NCBI GenBank assembly: GCA_050331395.1
Contig: JBHJGX010000037.1
Location: 1 to 64,000 of the forward strand
Source: Thermohalobaculum sp050331395
GTDB lineage: Bacteria; Pseudomonadota; Alphaproteobacteria; Rhodobacterales; Rhodobacteraceae
Length of the DNA: 64,000 nucleotides
Reading direction: 5' to 3'
Shown: in pieces, positions 34,251 to 43,055 of the stretch
Numbering within the stretch: the stretch's first letter is position 1
Layout: every line of letters begins with the position of its first letter
Program-made: the position numbers and the translations under genes
Notes under the pieces: model-generated
Told to the model about the DNA's origin: nothing
What the model saw: only the letters and a program-made list of their open reading frames with translations
Databases searched by the model: none

Positions 34251-35413
34251 CGCGGCCCGTGACGGCACCCGCGACGGGACCCGCGCCGGGACCAGACTCA
34301 AAAATCGGCGTCATGCTCTGCGGACACGGCTCGCGGAGTACCTCGGCGGTGGCGGAATTCGCCGAACTCGCCACGCGGATGCCGGCCTATCTGCCGCCCC
34401 ATTGGGCGGTCGCGCACGGTTATCTCGAATTTGCGAACCCGGTGATCCGCGACGGGCTCGACCGGCTCCGGGCGGAGGGGTGTGACCACATCCTCGCGGT
34501 CCCGGGGATGCTTTTTGCTGCGATGCACGCCAAGAACGACATTCCTTCGGTGCTGAACACCTATGGGGCCGAGCACGGGATCCGGGTGCAGTACGGCCGA
34601 GAACTCGGCGTCGACCCGAAGATGGTGCGCGCGGCCGCGGACCGGATCGAGGCTGCGCTTGCCGAGGCGGACCGCCGCGACGGGCCCGTCCCGCGCCACG
34701 AGACCTGCCTCGTCGTGATCGGCCGCGGCGCCTCGGACCCGGACGCGAATTCGAACGTCTCGAAGATCGCGCGCCTCCTTTGGGAGGGCATGGGCTTCGG
34801 CTGGTGCGAGACCGGCTATTCCGGCGTGACCTTCCCGCTCGTCGAGCCCTGTCTCGCCCATGTGGCGCGGCTCGGCTATGCTCGCGTGGTGGTGTTCCCG
34901 TATTTCCTCTTCTCGGGCGTGTTGATCGACCGGATCTACGGATTTGCCGATCTCGTCGCAAAGGACCATCCAGGCACTCAATGGGTGAAGGCCGGTTATC
35001 TCGGCCACCATCCGCAGGTGCTCGCGACCTTCGCCGAACGGGCGACCGAGATCCTCGAGGGTCATAACGCGATGAACTGCGCGATGTGCAAATACCGCGC
35101 GCAGGTGCTCGGCTTCGAGGCCGAGGTGGGGATGGCGCAGGAGAGCCACCACCACCATGTCGAAGGCCAGGGCGCGCAGGCACCGGGCTCGAATGTGGCG
35201 GCATGCACCCTCTGCGACACGTTTTGCACGGGGGCCTGCCGGCTCGATACGGGGCACGGGCATTCCCACGACCACGGGCATTCCCACGACCACGGGCATT
35301 CCCATGGGCACGGGCATTCTAACGACCACGGGCATCACCATCCGGCCTATCCGCATGCCGACCACCCCCACGGCCCCGAGAGCGTGCGCAAATACCTGAG
35401 GCGCGAGGGGTGA
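34247..35413 (+). CDS. cbiX: Sirohydrochlorin cobaltochelatase CbiX (long, two-domain, His-rich tail)
   Basis: Inserts Co(II) into sirohydrochlorin, the early cobalt step. 388 residues from GTG 34247, which overlaps the upstream TGA; the larger open frame runs antisense over the acyltransferase gene and is rejected. The first chelatase repeat has VMLCGHGSR (metal-binding His); the second has VVIGRGASDPDANSNVSK. After the chelatase core comes a Cys cluster (NCAMCKYR, CTLCDTFCTGAC), as in long CbiX proteins with an Fe-S centre, then a His-rich tail made of four 18-bp tandem units. Stop overlaps the next gene (GTGA). Confidence 0.9.
   Translation: MTRPVTAPATGPAPGPDSKIGVMLCGHGSRSTSAVAEFAELATRMPAYLPPHWAVAHGYLEFANPVIRDGLDRLRAEGCDHILAVPGMLFAAMHAKNDIPSVLNTYGAEHGIRVQYGRELGVDPKMVRAAADRIEAALAEADRRDGPVPRHETCLVVIGRGASDPDANSNVSKIARLLWEGMGFGWCETGYSGVTFPLVEPCLAHVARLGYARVVVFPYFLFSGVLIDRIYGFADLVAKDHPGTQWVKAGYLGHHPQVLATFAERATEILEGHNAMNCAMCKYRAQVLGFEAEVGMAQESHHHHVEGQGAQAPGSNVAACTLCDTFCTGACRLDTGHGHSHDHGHSHDHGHSHGHGHSNDHGHHHPAYPHADHPHGPESVRKYLRREG
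35255..35326 (+). repeat. 4 x 18-bp tandem repeat encoding the His-rich tail of CbiX
   Basis: Units at 35255-35272 and 35273-35290 are identical; 35291-35308 and 35309-35326 differ at a few bases. Each encodes a HGHSHD-type hexapeptide. Copy number probably varies between strains. Confidence 0.85.
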
Positions 35414-37074
35414 GCCGACCGCTCTTCGACAGCTATCTGATGGTCGACTGGTCGGGGGCGGCGACACCGGTGACGGGCAAGGACTCGATCTGGTGGGCGC
35501 TGCGCTCGCCAGACGGCCTGGCGACGGGGAACCCCGCGACCCGCGCCAGAGCCTTCGAGGACCTCGCCGAACGCATCCGAGCCGAGCGCGCGGCCGGTCG
35601 CCGGGTGCTCGCTGGCTTCGACTTTCCGTTCGGCTATCCGGCCGGGACCGCGGCAGCCTTCGGGCGGAGCGACTGGCGCGGGATCTGGCAACTCATGGCG
35701 CGCGAGATCGCCGACGGACCCGAGAACGCCAACAATCGCTATGCGGTCGCGGCGGCGCTCAACACCCGGTTCGCCGCACCGGGGCCCTTTTGGGCGAGCC
35801 TGCCGACCGCGTCCCGGATCCCAATCCCGCGACGAAAGCCCGACGGATACAGCACGCATTATCCGCCGGAATACCGGCTGGCCGAACTCTATGCGCGGAC
35901 GCGCGGCGCCCAGCCAAAATCCGTCTGGCAACTCTCGGGTCCGGGCAATGTGGGCGGACAGGTGCTGACGGGGCTCGCCTGGCTCGAGCGGTTCCGCCAG
36001 GATCAGCGCCTCGACGGAGCGGCGATCTGGCCCTTCGAGACCGGGCTTCGGACGGGCGATGCGGGCGTGGTGATCGCCGAGATCTACCCGTCGCTCTTTC
36101 GCGTCACCGCAGGCGATGGCGAGGTGCTCGACGCGGCGCAAGTTCGCACGGTCGCCGACCGGCTGGCCGCGCTCGACGCGGAGGGCGCGCTCGGGGCGCT
36201 CTTCGCGGGGCCGGACACGCTCCCGCCCGCGGACCGCGCGCGGATCGTCGAAGAGGAGGCCTGGATCCTTGGCCTCGGCCAGGAAGAGCGCTTGACCGCC
36301 GCGGACGCACCCCTGTCGGACCCCTTGCCCGCGCCTGCGGCCAACGGGAGCCAAGTGGACGGGGACCATGTGGACGGGGGCCATGTGGACGGGGACCAGC
36401 CCGAGCCGCGCCCGCTCCGCTATCTCCGGGACCCGGACGAGATCTATCGCCTGAGCTTCGCGACGGTACGCCGAGAAGCGCGGCTCGACCACCTGCCCGA
36501 AGACGTGGCCGAGCTCGCCATCCGTCTCATCCACGCGACCGGCCGGATCGAGACCGCGGACCGCCTCGCCTGGTCGGCCGATTGCGCCCGCGCGGGCGCC
36601 GCAGCGCTCGCGGCGGGGGCGCCGATCCTCTGCGATTGCGAGATGGTGGCGAGCGGGGTGACCCGGCGCCTGCTGCCGGCCGAGAACCCGGTCCTCGTGA
36701 CGCTCAACCATGCCGAGACGCCGGGGCGCGCCCGGGCCGAGGGCACCACCCGCTCGGCCGCGGCGGTCGCACTCTGGCGGCCAAGGCTCGCGGGCGCCGT
36801 GGTGGCGATCGGCAATGCACCGACCGCGCTCTTCCGTCTCCTCGAAGGGCTCGACGAAGGCTGGCCCCGGCCGGCGGCGATCCTTGGCTTTCCGGGCGGC
36901 TTCGTCGGCGCGGCGGAATCGAAGGCCGAACTCGCCGCGCGCCCCCGGGGCGTGCCCTATGTCACGCTGCGCGGCCGATCGGGCGGCTCCGCGCTCGCGG
37001 CCGCGGCCGTCAACGCCCTCGCGATCCGCGCCAGGGCCAACTTGCGCACGCCCGCCGACGTCTCGCCGAGTTGA
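35410..37074 (+). CDS. cobH: Fusion: DUF429-like N-terminal domain plus precorrin-8X methylmutase
   Basis: 554 residues, GTG start overlapping the cbiX stop. The C-terminal 200 residues are CobH/CbiC: RLIHATGRIETADRL (catalytic His), ILCDCEMVASGV, TLNHAE, VAIGNAPTALFRLLE, GFPGGFVGAAESK. It moves the methyl from C11 to C12 to give hydrogenobyrinic or cobyrinic acid. The N-terminal 310 residues (MVDWSGAATPVTGKDSIW, VLAGFDFPFGYPAG) look like the RNase H-like DUF429 fold seen in alphaproteobacterial proteins sometimes labelled molybdopterin-related; its role is unknown. A linker with three VDG(D/G)(H/Q) repeats separates the domains. Confidence 0.87.
   Translation: MSRPLFDSYLMVDWSGAATPVTGKDSIWWALRSPDGLATGNPATRARAFEDLAERIRAERAAGRRVLAGFDFPFGYPAGTAAAFGRSDWRGIWQLMAREIADGPENANNRYAVAAALNTRFAAPGPFWASLPTASRIPIPRRKPDGYSTHYPPEYRLAELYARTRGAQPKSVWQLSGPGNVGGQVLTGLAWLERFRQDQRLDGAAIWPFETGLRTGDAGVVIAEIYPSLFRVTAGDGEVLDAAQVRTVADRLAALDAEGALGALFAGPDTLPPADRARIVEEEAWILGLGQEERLTAADAPLSDPLPAPAANGSQVDGDHVDGGHVDGDQPEPRPLRYLRDPDEIYRLSFATVRREARLDHLPEDVAELAIRLIHATGRIETADRLAWSADCARAGAAALAAGAPILCDCEMVASGVTRRLLPAENPVLVTLNHAETPGRARAEGTTRSAAAVALWRPRLAGAVVAIGNAPTALFRLLEGLDEGWPRPAAILGFPGGFVGAAESKAELAARPRGVPYVTLRGRSGGSALAAAAVNALAIRARANLRTPADVSPS
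36355..36399 (+). repeat. 3 x 15-bp tandem repeat in the cobH fusion linker
   Basis: Three near-identical 15-bp units (36355-36369, 36370-36384, 36385-36399) encode VDGDH, VDGGH and VDGDQ between the two domains. Acidic and His residues could bind metal, or this is simply a flexible linker. Confidence 0.8.
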
Positions 37075-37081
37075 GTGTCGC

Positions 37082-38284
37082 ATGGCCCCCTGGCTCGATA
37101 TCGTCGGCATCGGCGAGGACGGCATGGCCGGGCTCTCGCCCGCGGCACGAGCCGCCGTCGAAGGCGCCGAGGTGATCCTGGGCGGCGACCGGCATCACCG
37201 GCTCTCGGATCGCGTCCGCGCCGAGCGGATCGCCTGGCCCTCGCCCTTCGATGCGATGATCGACCGGATCCGGGGCATGAAGGGCCGCCGCGCCGTCGTG
37301 CTCGTGACCGGCGACCCGCTCTGGTACTCGGTCGGGGCGCGGATCGTCCGGGCAATCCCGCCCGAGGACATCCGCTTCCATCCGCAGCTCTCCGCGTTCC
37401 AGTGGGCGGCTGCGCGGATGGGCTGGAGCCTCGCGGATCTCGAGACGCTGACCGTGCATGGCCGGCCGGCCGAGCAGATCCTGCCCTTCCTCGCGCCGGA
37501 ACAGCGGCTTCTGGTGCTGACCGAAGACGCCTCGAGCCCGGGGACGCTCGCCCGGCTGCTCGCCGAGCGCGGCTTCGGCCCGACAGAGATGACCGTGCTC
37601 GCGGCCCTCGGCGGGCCGGAAGAGCGGCGGATCGCCGGGCGCGCGTCGGATTGGGCCGAGACGCCGCCGGCGGTACCGGATTTCCACACCCTCGCGCTCG
37701 ACTGCCGGGCCGAGGCCGGCGCCCGCCCCCTGCCCCGCATCGGCCTGCCCGACGACGCCTTCGAGCATGACGGGCAGATCACCAAGCGCGAGATCCGGGT
37801 GCTGACGCTCGCCGCCCTGGCGCCCCGGCGCGGGGCCCGGCTCTGGGACCTGGGCACGGGATCGGGCTCGGTCGCGATCGAATGGCTGCGGGCGGACCGG
37901 GACACCGAGGCGGTCGGCCTCGAGCCAGACCCGGAGCGCCTGGCCCGGGCCGAACGGAATGCCCGTCGCCTCGGCGCGCCGCGGCTTCGGCTCGTCGCGG
38001 GCCGGTCGCCCGATGCGCTCGAGGCCCTGCCGGCCCCCGATGCCGTCTTTTTCGGCGGCGGGCTGTCGGAGGCGGCGGTCGACGCCGCGCGGTCCGCGCT
38101 CCGCCCGTTCGGCCGGCTCGTGGCCAATGCCGTCACGCTCGAGAGCGAAGCCCTCCTCGCACGGCTGCACGCCCGGCATGGCGGGACCCTCGCCCGGCTG
38201 TCGGTCGCCCGCGCGGAACCCGTGGGCCGCCGCACCGCCTGGCGCCCGGCGATGCCGGTCACGCAGTGGGTCCTCGGCCCATGA
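37082..38284 (+). CDS. cobL: Precorrin-6Y C5,15-methyltransferase (decarboxylating), CbiE-CbiT fusion
   Basis: 400 residues, ATG seven bases after the cobH stop. Residues 1-200 form the CbiE-type methyltransferase (LDIVGIGEDGMAGL, LVTGDPLWYSVGARI). Residues about 225-400 form the CbiT part with the SAM motif RLWDLGTGSGSVAIEWLR, preceded by FEHDGQITKREIRVLTL. It methylates C5 and C15 and removes the acetate carboxyl at C12. The stop overlaps the cobI ATG. Confidence 0.94.
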   Translation: MAPWLDIVGIGEDGMAGLSPAARAAVEGAEVILGGDRHHRLSDRVRAERIAWPSPFDAMIDRIRGMKGRRAVVLVTGDPLWYSVGARIVRAIPPEDIRFHPQLSAFQWAAARMGWSLADLETLTVHGRPAEQILPFLAPEQRLLVLTEDASSPGTLARLLAERGFGPTEMTVLAALGGPEERRIAGRASDWAETPPAVPDFHTLALDCRAEAGARPLPRIGLPDDAFEHDGQITKREIRVLTLAALAPRRGARLWDLGTGSGSVAIEWLRADRDTEAVGLEPDPERLARAERNARRLGAPRLRLVAGRSPDALEALPAPDAVFFGGGLSEAAVDAARSALRPFGRLVANAVTLESEALLARLHARHGGTLARLSVARAEPVGRRTAWRPAMPVTQWVLGP

Positions 38285-38997
38285 CCGGTACGACGCCTCG
38301 AGGAACGCTCTTCGGGATCGGTCTCGGCCCTGGCGCGCCGGATCTGATGACGTTGCGCGCAGCCCGGCTCGTCGCCCGCGCTCCGGTCGTCGCCTATCCC
38401 GCCCCGGAGGAAGGCGAGAGCTTTGCCCGCAGCATCGCCTCTGAGACGATCTCCCCGACCGCCGAGGAAATCGCGATCCGGATCCCCATGCGCGCCGACC
38501 GCTTCCCGGCCCAAGAGATCTACGACGCCGCCGCCCATACGCTCGCCGAGCGCCTGGCGGATGGCCAGGACGTCGCCGTCCTCTGCGAGGGCGATCCGTT
38601 CTTCTACGGCTCGTTCATGTATCTCTTCGCCCGGCTCGCCGACCGCGAACGGGTCGAGATCGTCCCGGGCGTCACTTCGCTTACCGCTTGCGCCGCCGCG
38701 GCGGCCCGTCCGCTCTGCGCGCGGAACGAAGCGCTCACGGCGATCCCGGCCCCGCTCGACGACCGCGAGATCGCGAGCCGGCTTGCCATGGGCGGGGCGG
38801 CGGCGATCCTCAAGGTCGGGCGCCATCTCGGCCGGGTGCGGCGCCTCTTGGCGAGCCTCGGCCAAGACGACCGCGCGGTCTTCGTCGCCCATGCGAGCCT
38901 CGCGCAACAAGCCGTCCTGCCACTCGCCGACGCGCCGGACCCCGCGCCCTATTTTTCCATGATCCTCGTCCCCGGGGAGGACCCCTATGCCGGCTGA
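38281..38997 (+). CDS. cobI: Precorrin-2 C20-methyltransferase
   Basis: 238 residues. SAM-dependent corrin methyltransferase family: GIGLGPGAPDLMTLRA at the start, CEGDPFFYGSFMYLF and VPGVTSLTACAAAAARPL. ATG overlaps the cobL TGA. It makes precorrin-3A, or the cobalt form if cobalt is already in place. It overlaps the next gene by 11 bases. Confidence 0.93.
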   Translation: MTGTTPRGTLFGIGLGPGAPDLMTLRAARLVARAPVVAYPAPEEGESFARSIASETISPTAEEIAIRIPMRADRFPAQEIYDAAAHTLAERLADGQDVAVLCEGDPFFYGSFMYLFARLADRERVEIVPGVTSLTACAAAAARPLCARNEALTAIPAPLDDREIASRLAMGGAAAILKVGRHLGRVRRLLASLGQDDRAVFVAHASLAQQAVLPLADAPDPAPYFSMILVPGEDPYAG

Positions 38998-40813
38998 GCC
39001 CGTGATCCTCGCGCTTACCGAGGGCGGCGCCGACACCGCCCGAACGCTCGCCGCCCGGATCGGCGGCGCGCACCACCGGCCCGCGCCCGGCGCGGTCGCC
39101 GAGGAAATCCGCGCGCTCTTCGTCGCCGGTCGGCCTCTGGTCGGCGTGATGGCGGCGGGGATCCTGATCCGCGCGCTCGCCCCAGTGCTCCGCGAGAAAG
39201 GCCACGAGCCGCCGGTCGTCGCGCTCTCCGAGGACGGTGCGGTCGCCGTGCCGCTCCTCGGCGGGCACCGCGGGGCAAACGCACTTGCCAGCCGGATCGC
39301 GGCTGCCCTCGGCGGCACGGCCGCGGTGACGACGGCGGGCGAGGCGACGCACGGCCTCGCGCTCGACGCCCCGCCCGAGGGCTGGCGGCTCGAGGATCCG
39401 GGCGCGGCAAAGGGAGCGATGGCGGGGCTGCTCTCCAGGCGTGCGGCGACGGTCTCGGGCGGACCGGACTGGCTCGCGCCGCTCCTGAACGCAGGCCGCG
39501 CCGTCCACCGAAGCGCACCGGCCGATGCGCCGCTCGTCTTGACGGTCGAGGGGGCCGAGCCGCTCGTCTATCGCCGCCCGCGCCTCGCGCTCGGACTGGG
39601 CGCGGCACGGGGCGCGGATCCGGACGCGCTCCTCGGCCTTGTGCGCCGGACGCTTGCGGAGGAGGGGCTCGCCGCCGCCGAAGTCGGGCTCGTCGTCTCG
39701 ATCGATCTCAAGGCCGATGAGGCCGCCATCCACACAGTCGCCCGCGACCTCGGCGTCGAGGCCCGGTTCTTTCCCGCCGCCCGGCTCGCAGCCGAACGCG
39801 ACCGCCTCGCCACGCCCTCCGAGACCGTCTTTGCCGAGACCGGCTGCCACGGCGTCGCCGAGGGGGCAGCGCTCGCTGCAGTCGGCCCTCGGGGGCGGCT
39901 CATCGTGCCCAAACGCAAAACCGACGAGGCCACCTGCGCCGTCGCGGCCTTGCCCGAAGACGGGGTCTTTGCCGAGCCGCTGCCGGGATGCCCGCGCGGG
40001 CGGCTCGCCGTCGTCGGCCTCGGCCCGGGACATGCGGACTGGCGCACGCCCGAGGCGGCCCGCCATGTGGCCGAAGCCGAGCTCGTCGTCGGATACGGGC
40101 TCTATCTCGACCTGCTCGGACCGCTCGCCGCCGGAAAGGAGACCCGCGCCTTCCCGCTTGGCGGCGAAGAAGATCGCTGCCGCTTCGCGCTCGAAGCCGC
40201 CGCCGACGGCCGACGCGTCGCCCTCGTCTCGTCGGGGGATGCGGGGATCTATGCGATGGGTGCGCTGGTGATGGAGCTGCTCGCGCGCGACGGGGAGGCC
40301 GGCGTCTCGGCGGCGGCGCGCCGGGTCGAGATCGTCCACGCCCCGGGGATCACCGCAATGCAGGCGGCCTCGGCCCGGGCAGGCGCTTTGCTCGGGCACG
40401 ATTTCTGCGCGATTTCGCTCTCGGATCTCTTGACGCCGCGGGAGACCATCCTCGGCCGGCTCACCGCCGCCGCCGCCGGTGATTTCGTCGTCGGGCTCTA
40501 CAACCCGGTCTCCGCGCGGCGGCGGACGCTCCTCGCCGAAGCCCGCGAGATCCTCGCGGCCGCCCGCGGGCCGGAGACGCCGGTGCTCATCGCGCGCGAT
40601 CTCGGCCGTCCGGGCGAGACCCTCCGGGCGCTCACTCTCGGCGACTTGTGCGTGGATGCGGTCGACATGCTGAGCGTGGTGCTCGTCGGCAGCCGCGAGA
40701 GCCGGAGCCTGCGCCTCGGCGACCGGGCGGCGGGCGCGGGCGGCACGCAGCTCTTCACTCCCCGCGGCTACGCCGTCAAAGCGGCCGGGACGACCCCGGA
40801 GACAACCGAATGA
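38987..40813 (+). CDS. cobJ: Fusion: CbiG (cobalt-precorrin-5A hydrolase) and CobJ/CbiH (C17-methyltransferase)
   Basis: 608 residues in two parts. Residues 1-325 are CbiG: AAGILIRALAPVL in the N-terminal/middle domain and LALGLGAARGADPDALL leading the C-terminal (CobE-like) domain with TGCHGVAEGAAL. Residues about 340-600 are CobJ: LAVVGLGPGHADWRTPEA, SSGDAGIYAMGAL, HAPGITAMQAASARAGA, FVVGLYNPVS. CobJ contracts the ring and methylates C17; CbiG opens the delta-lactone and releases acetaldehyde in the cobalt-early route. The fusion joins consecutive chemistry in one chain. Confidence 0.93.
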   Translation: MPAEPVILALTEGGADTARTLAARIGGAHHRPAPGAVAEEIRALFVAGRPLVGVMAAGILIRALAPVLREKGHEPPVVALSEDGAVAVPLLGGHRGANALASRIAAALGGTAAVTTAGEATHGLALDAPPEGWRLEDPGAAKGAMAGLLSRRAATVSGGPDWLAPLLNAGRAVHRSAPADAPLVLTVEGAEPLVYRRPRLALGLGAARGADPDALLGLVRRTLAEEGLAAAEVGLVVSIDLKADEAAIHTVARDLGVEARFFPAARLAAERDRLATPSETVFAETGCHGVAEGAALAAVGPRGRLIVPKRKTDEATCAVAALPEDGVFAEPLPGCPRGRLAVVGLGPGHADWRTPEAARHVAEAELVVGYGLYLDLLGPLAAGKETRAFPLGGEEDRCRFALEAAADGRRVALVSSGDAGIYAMGALVMELLARDGEAGVSAAARRVEIVHAPGITAMQAASARAGALLGHDFCAISLSDLLTPRETILGRLTAAAAGDFVVGLYNPVSARRRTLLAEAREILAAARGPETPVLIARDLGRPGETLRALTLGDLCVDAVDMLSVVLVGSRESRSLRLGDRAAGAGGTQLFTPRGYAVKAAGTTPETTE

Positions 40814-41574
40814 CCGTTCATTTTATCGGCGCAGGCCCGGGCGATCCGGAGCTCATCACCCTCCGCGGAGCCCGGCTGATCGCCGCCTGCCCGGTCTGCC
40901 TCTATGCGGGCAGCCTCGTGCCCGAGGCCGTGGTCTCCGGCGCGCCCGAGGGCGCCCGGGTGGTCGACACCGCGCCGATGACGCTCGAGGAGATCGTCGC
41001 GGAGATCCGCGCGGCGCATGCGCGCGGCCACGACATCGCGCGGGTGCATTCGGGCGATCCCTCGCTTTACGGGGCGATCGGCGAGCAGATCGCCCGGCTC
41101 GAAGCGCTCGGCATCCCCTACGACATCACGCCCGGGGTGCCGGCCTTTGCCGCGGCGGCGGCGGCGATGGGCCGCGAGCTCACTGTGCCCGGGGTGGCGC
41201 AGACGCTGATCCTGACCCGCACCGCGATGAAGAGCTCCGAAATGCCCCCCGGCGAGGAGCTCGAGAGCCTGGGCCGCACCGGCGCGACCCTGGCGATCCA
41301 TCTGTCGATCCGGAACCTCCGGGAGATCGAGCGCGCGCTCGCGCCGCATTACGGCGCGGACTGTCCGGTCGTCGTCGCCTATCGGGTGGGCTGGCCGGAT
41401 CAGGCGTTCCTCGAGGGGACGCTTGCGGACATCCATGCCCGAGTGCGGGCGGCCAAAATCACCCGGACGGCCCTCGTCTTCGTCGGCCCTGCGCTCGGTC
41501 GGGCGGCGGGGCGGGAGAGCGCGCTCTATAGCGCGGAGCATGTGCATCTCTTGCGCCCCGGGCGACCGGGCTGA
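40810..41574 (+). CDS. cobM: Precorrin-4 C11-methyltransferase
   Basis: 254 residues, ATG overlapping the upstream TGA. MTVHFIGAGPGDPELITLRG, VHSGDPSLYGAIGEQ, PGVPAFAAAAAAMGRELT and RTAMKSSEMP are all typical of CobM/CbiF. Last gene of the first plus-strand cob operon; followed by a long inverted repeat before the convergent cobB. Confidence 0.94.
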   Translation: MTVHFIGAGPGDPELITLRGARLIAACPVCLYAGSLVPEAVVSGAPEGARVVDTAPMTLEEIVAEIRAAHARGHDIARVHSGDPSLYGAIGEQIARLEALGIPYDITPGVPAFAAAAAAMGRELTVPGVAQTLILTRTAMKSSEMPPGEELESLGRTGATLAIHLSIRNLREIERALAPHYGADCPVVVAYRVGWPDQAFLEGTLADIHARVRAAKITRTALVFVGPALGRAAGRESALYSAEHVHLLRPGRPG

Positions 41575-41612
41575 GCGCGAGACGACGACGCGGCGCACCG
41601 GGACCCTCCGAC

Positions 41613-41703
41613 CCGCCGGCGCCGACAGGCCCCACCCACCCGGGCCGTCGCCGCGCCCGGCCACGGGGTGCGCGCCCCCCCATCGGCCTGTCGGCGCCGG
41701 CGG
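41613..41703. repeat. Perfect 19-bp inverted repeat between cobM and cobB
   Basis: The arm at 41613-41631 (CCGCCGGCGCCGACAGGCC) is the exact reverse complement of 41685-41703, separated by 53 bases that can also fold. It lies midway between two convergent stops (41574 and 41745), so it may act as a bidirectional terminator, though the loop is long and no T-run is present. The flanks extend the pairing imperfectly. Confidence 0.8.
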
Positions 41704-41744
41704 ATCGGCGGGGCTCTGCACGCGCTGGCAAGGGGCGGGGCGTC

Positions 41745-43055
41745 TCAGGCGGGTTCGATTGCATGGGCGAAGCTGCCCGCCACCCGCCCCTCGACGAGAC
41801 CCATGGGGCCGAGCGGGCGGCCAGCCGCATCGGCCGCAGCGAAGAGCGGCGCGCCCTCGGCACGCGCGGTCTCGGCATAGTGGAACTCGTGTCCCCGGAC
41901 CGGGCCCGGCCATTCCGGCGCGCCCGGCGCAGGGCAAAGTCCGCGATAGCCGAGATGGAGCCGCGGGCGGTCGAACCGGGTCTCGAGCCGCAAAAGCCCC
42001 AGCATCGCGTGGCGGACGCCGTCGGCATCGGTCAGCCCCTCGCCGAGCACCATATACCCGCCGCATTCGCCATAGATCCGGGCACCCCGATCCCGTGCGG
42101 CGGCCATGCCCCGTCGGAACTCCGCGGCCGCCGCGAGCCGCCCGGCCGCGAGCTCGGGATAGCCGCCCGGCAGGACGATCGCATCTGCGCCCGGGTCGGG
42201 ACCTTCGTCGGCGAGCGGGGAGAAGGCGTGGATCTCGGCGCCCGCCGCGCGCCAATCTCCGAGGAGATGCGGATAGACGAAGGAGAAGGCCCGGTCACGG
42301 GCGAGGGCGATCCGCTGGCCGGGCGGGGCGAGACGGCGGGGCGCTCGGGTCGGGCCCGCCACGGCGCCGGGCGCCAGGACTGCGGCCAGATCGACGCCGT
42401 CGGAAAGATGGCGTGCGGCGGCGGCGATCGTCGTCTCGAGATCGGCGAGTTCTTCGGCCTGCACGAGGCCCAAATGCCGGGATCGGAGGCGGAGCGCCGG
42501 ATCGGGGGGGACGGTTCCGAGAAGCGGGATCGCGCCGCCGAAGCCTTCGGCGAGCATCGCCCGGTGGCGGGGGCTCGCGACGCGGTTGAGGATCGCGCCC
42601 ACGACCCGAAGATCGGGCCGCGCGGCGGCGAGGCCCGCCGCCACGGCGCCCGCGCTCTGGCCTTGTCCCTTGGCGTCGAGGACGAGCACCACCGGCAGCC
42701 CGAGCGCCGCTGCGAGATCGGCCGTCGCACCGGTTCCCGCGCCCGCCGGCCGGTCGTGGAGGCCCATCGCGCCTTCGACGACGAGCACCCCATCAGGCCC
42801 TGCCGCTCCCGCTGCCTCAGACGCCCGCGCACGAAGCTGCGCCGCTCCCGCCGCCCAGGGGTCGAGGGTCACGCTCTCGCGCCCGGCCGCGCGCGCATGG
42901 AAGCCCGGATCGATGTAATCGGGCCCGGCTTTGCCCGGCACCACCGGCACCCCGCGGTCGGCCAAGGCCCGCATCAGCCCGAGCGTCAGCACGGTCTTGC
43001 CGTGGCCCGAGGCCGGGGCGGCCACCACCAGGCCGCGGAGCCCCCTCAGCCGCAC
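41745..43055 (-). CDS. cobB: Cobyrinate / hydrogenobyrinate a,c-diamide synthase
   Basis: Amidates the a and c acetate side chains with glutamine and ATP; 436 residues. GTG 43055 is chosen because it overlaps the cobA stop by 10 bases and directly precedes GLVVAAPASGHGKTVLT (P-loop-like ATP site). The C-terminal glutamine amidotransferase domain has IVLPGGYPELAAG, the nucleophile Cys in YGECGGYMVLGEGL, and GHEFHYAE. Length is normal. Confidence 0.93.
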   Translation of the reverse strand: MRLRGLRGLVVAAPASGHGKTVLTLGLMRALADRGVPVVPGKAGPDYIDPGFHARAAGRESVTLDPWAAGAAQLRARASEAAGAAGPDGVLVVEGAMGLHDRPAGAGTGATADLAAALGLPVVLVLDAKGQGQSAGAVAAGLAAARPDLRVVGAILNRVASPRHRAMLAEGFGGAIPLLGTVPPDPALRLRSRHLGLVQAEELADLETTIAAAARHLSDGVDLAAVLAPGAVAGPTRAPRRLAPPGQRIALARDRAFSFVYPHLLGDWRAAGAEIHAFSPLADEGPDPGADAIVLPGGYPELAAGRLAAAAEFRRGMAAARDRGARIYGECGGYMVLGEGLTDADGVRHAMLGLLRLETRFDRPRLHLGYRGLCPAPGAPEWPGPVRGHEFHYAETARAEGAPLFAAADAAGRPLGPMGLVEGRVAGSFAHAIEPA

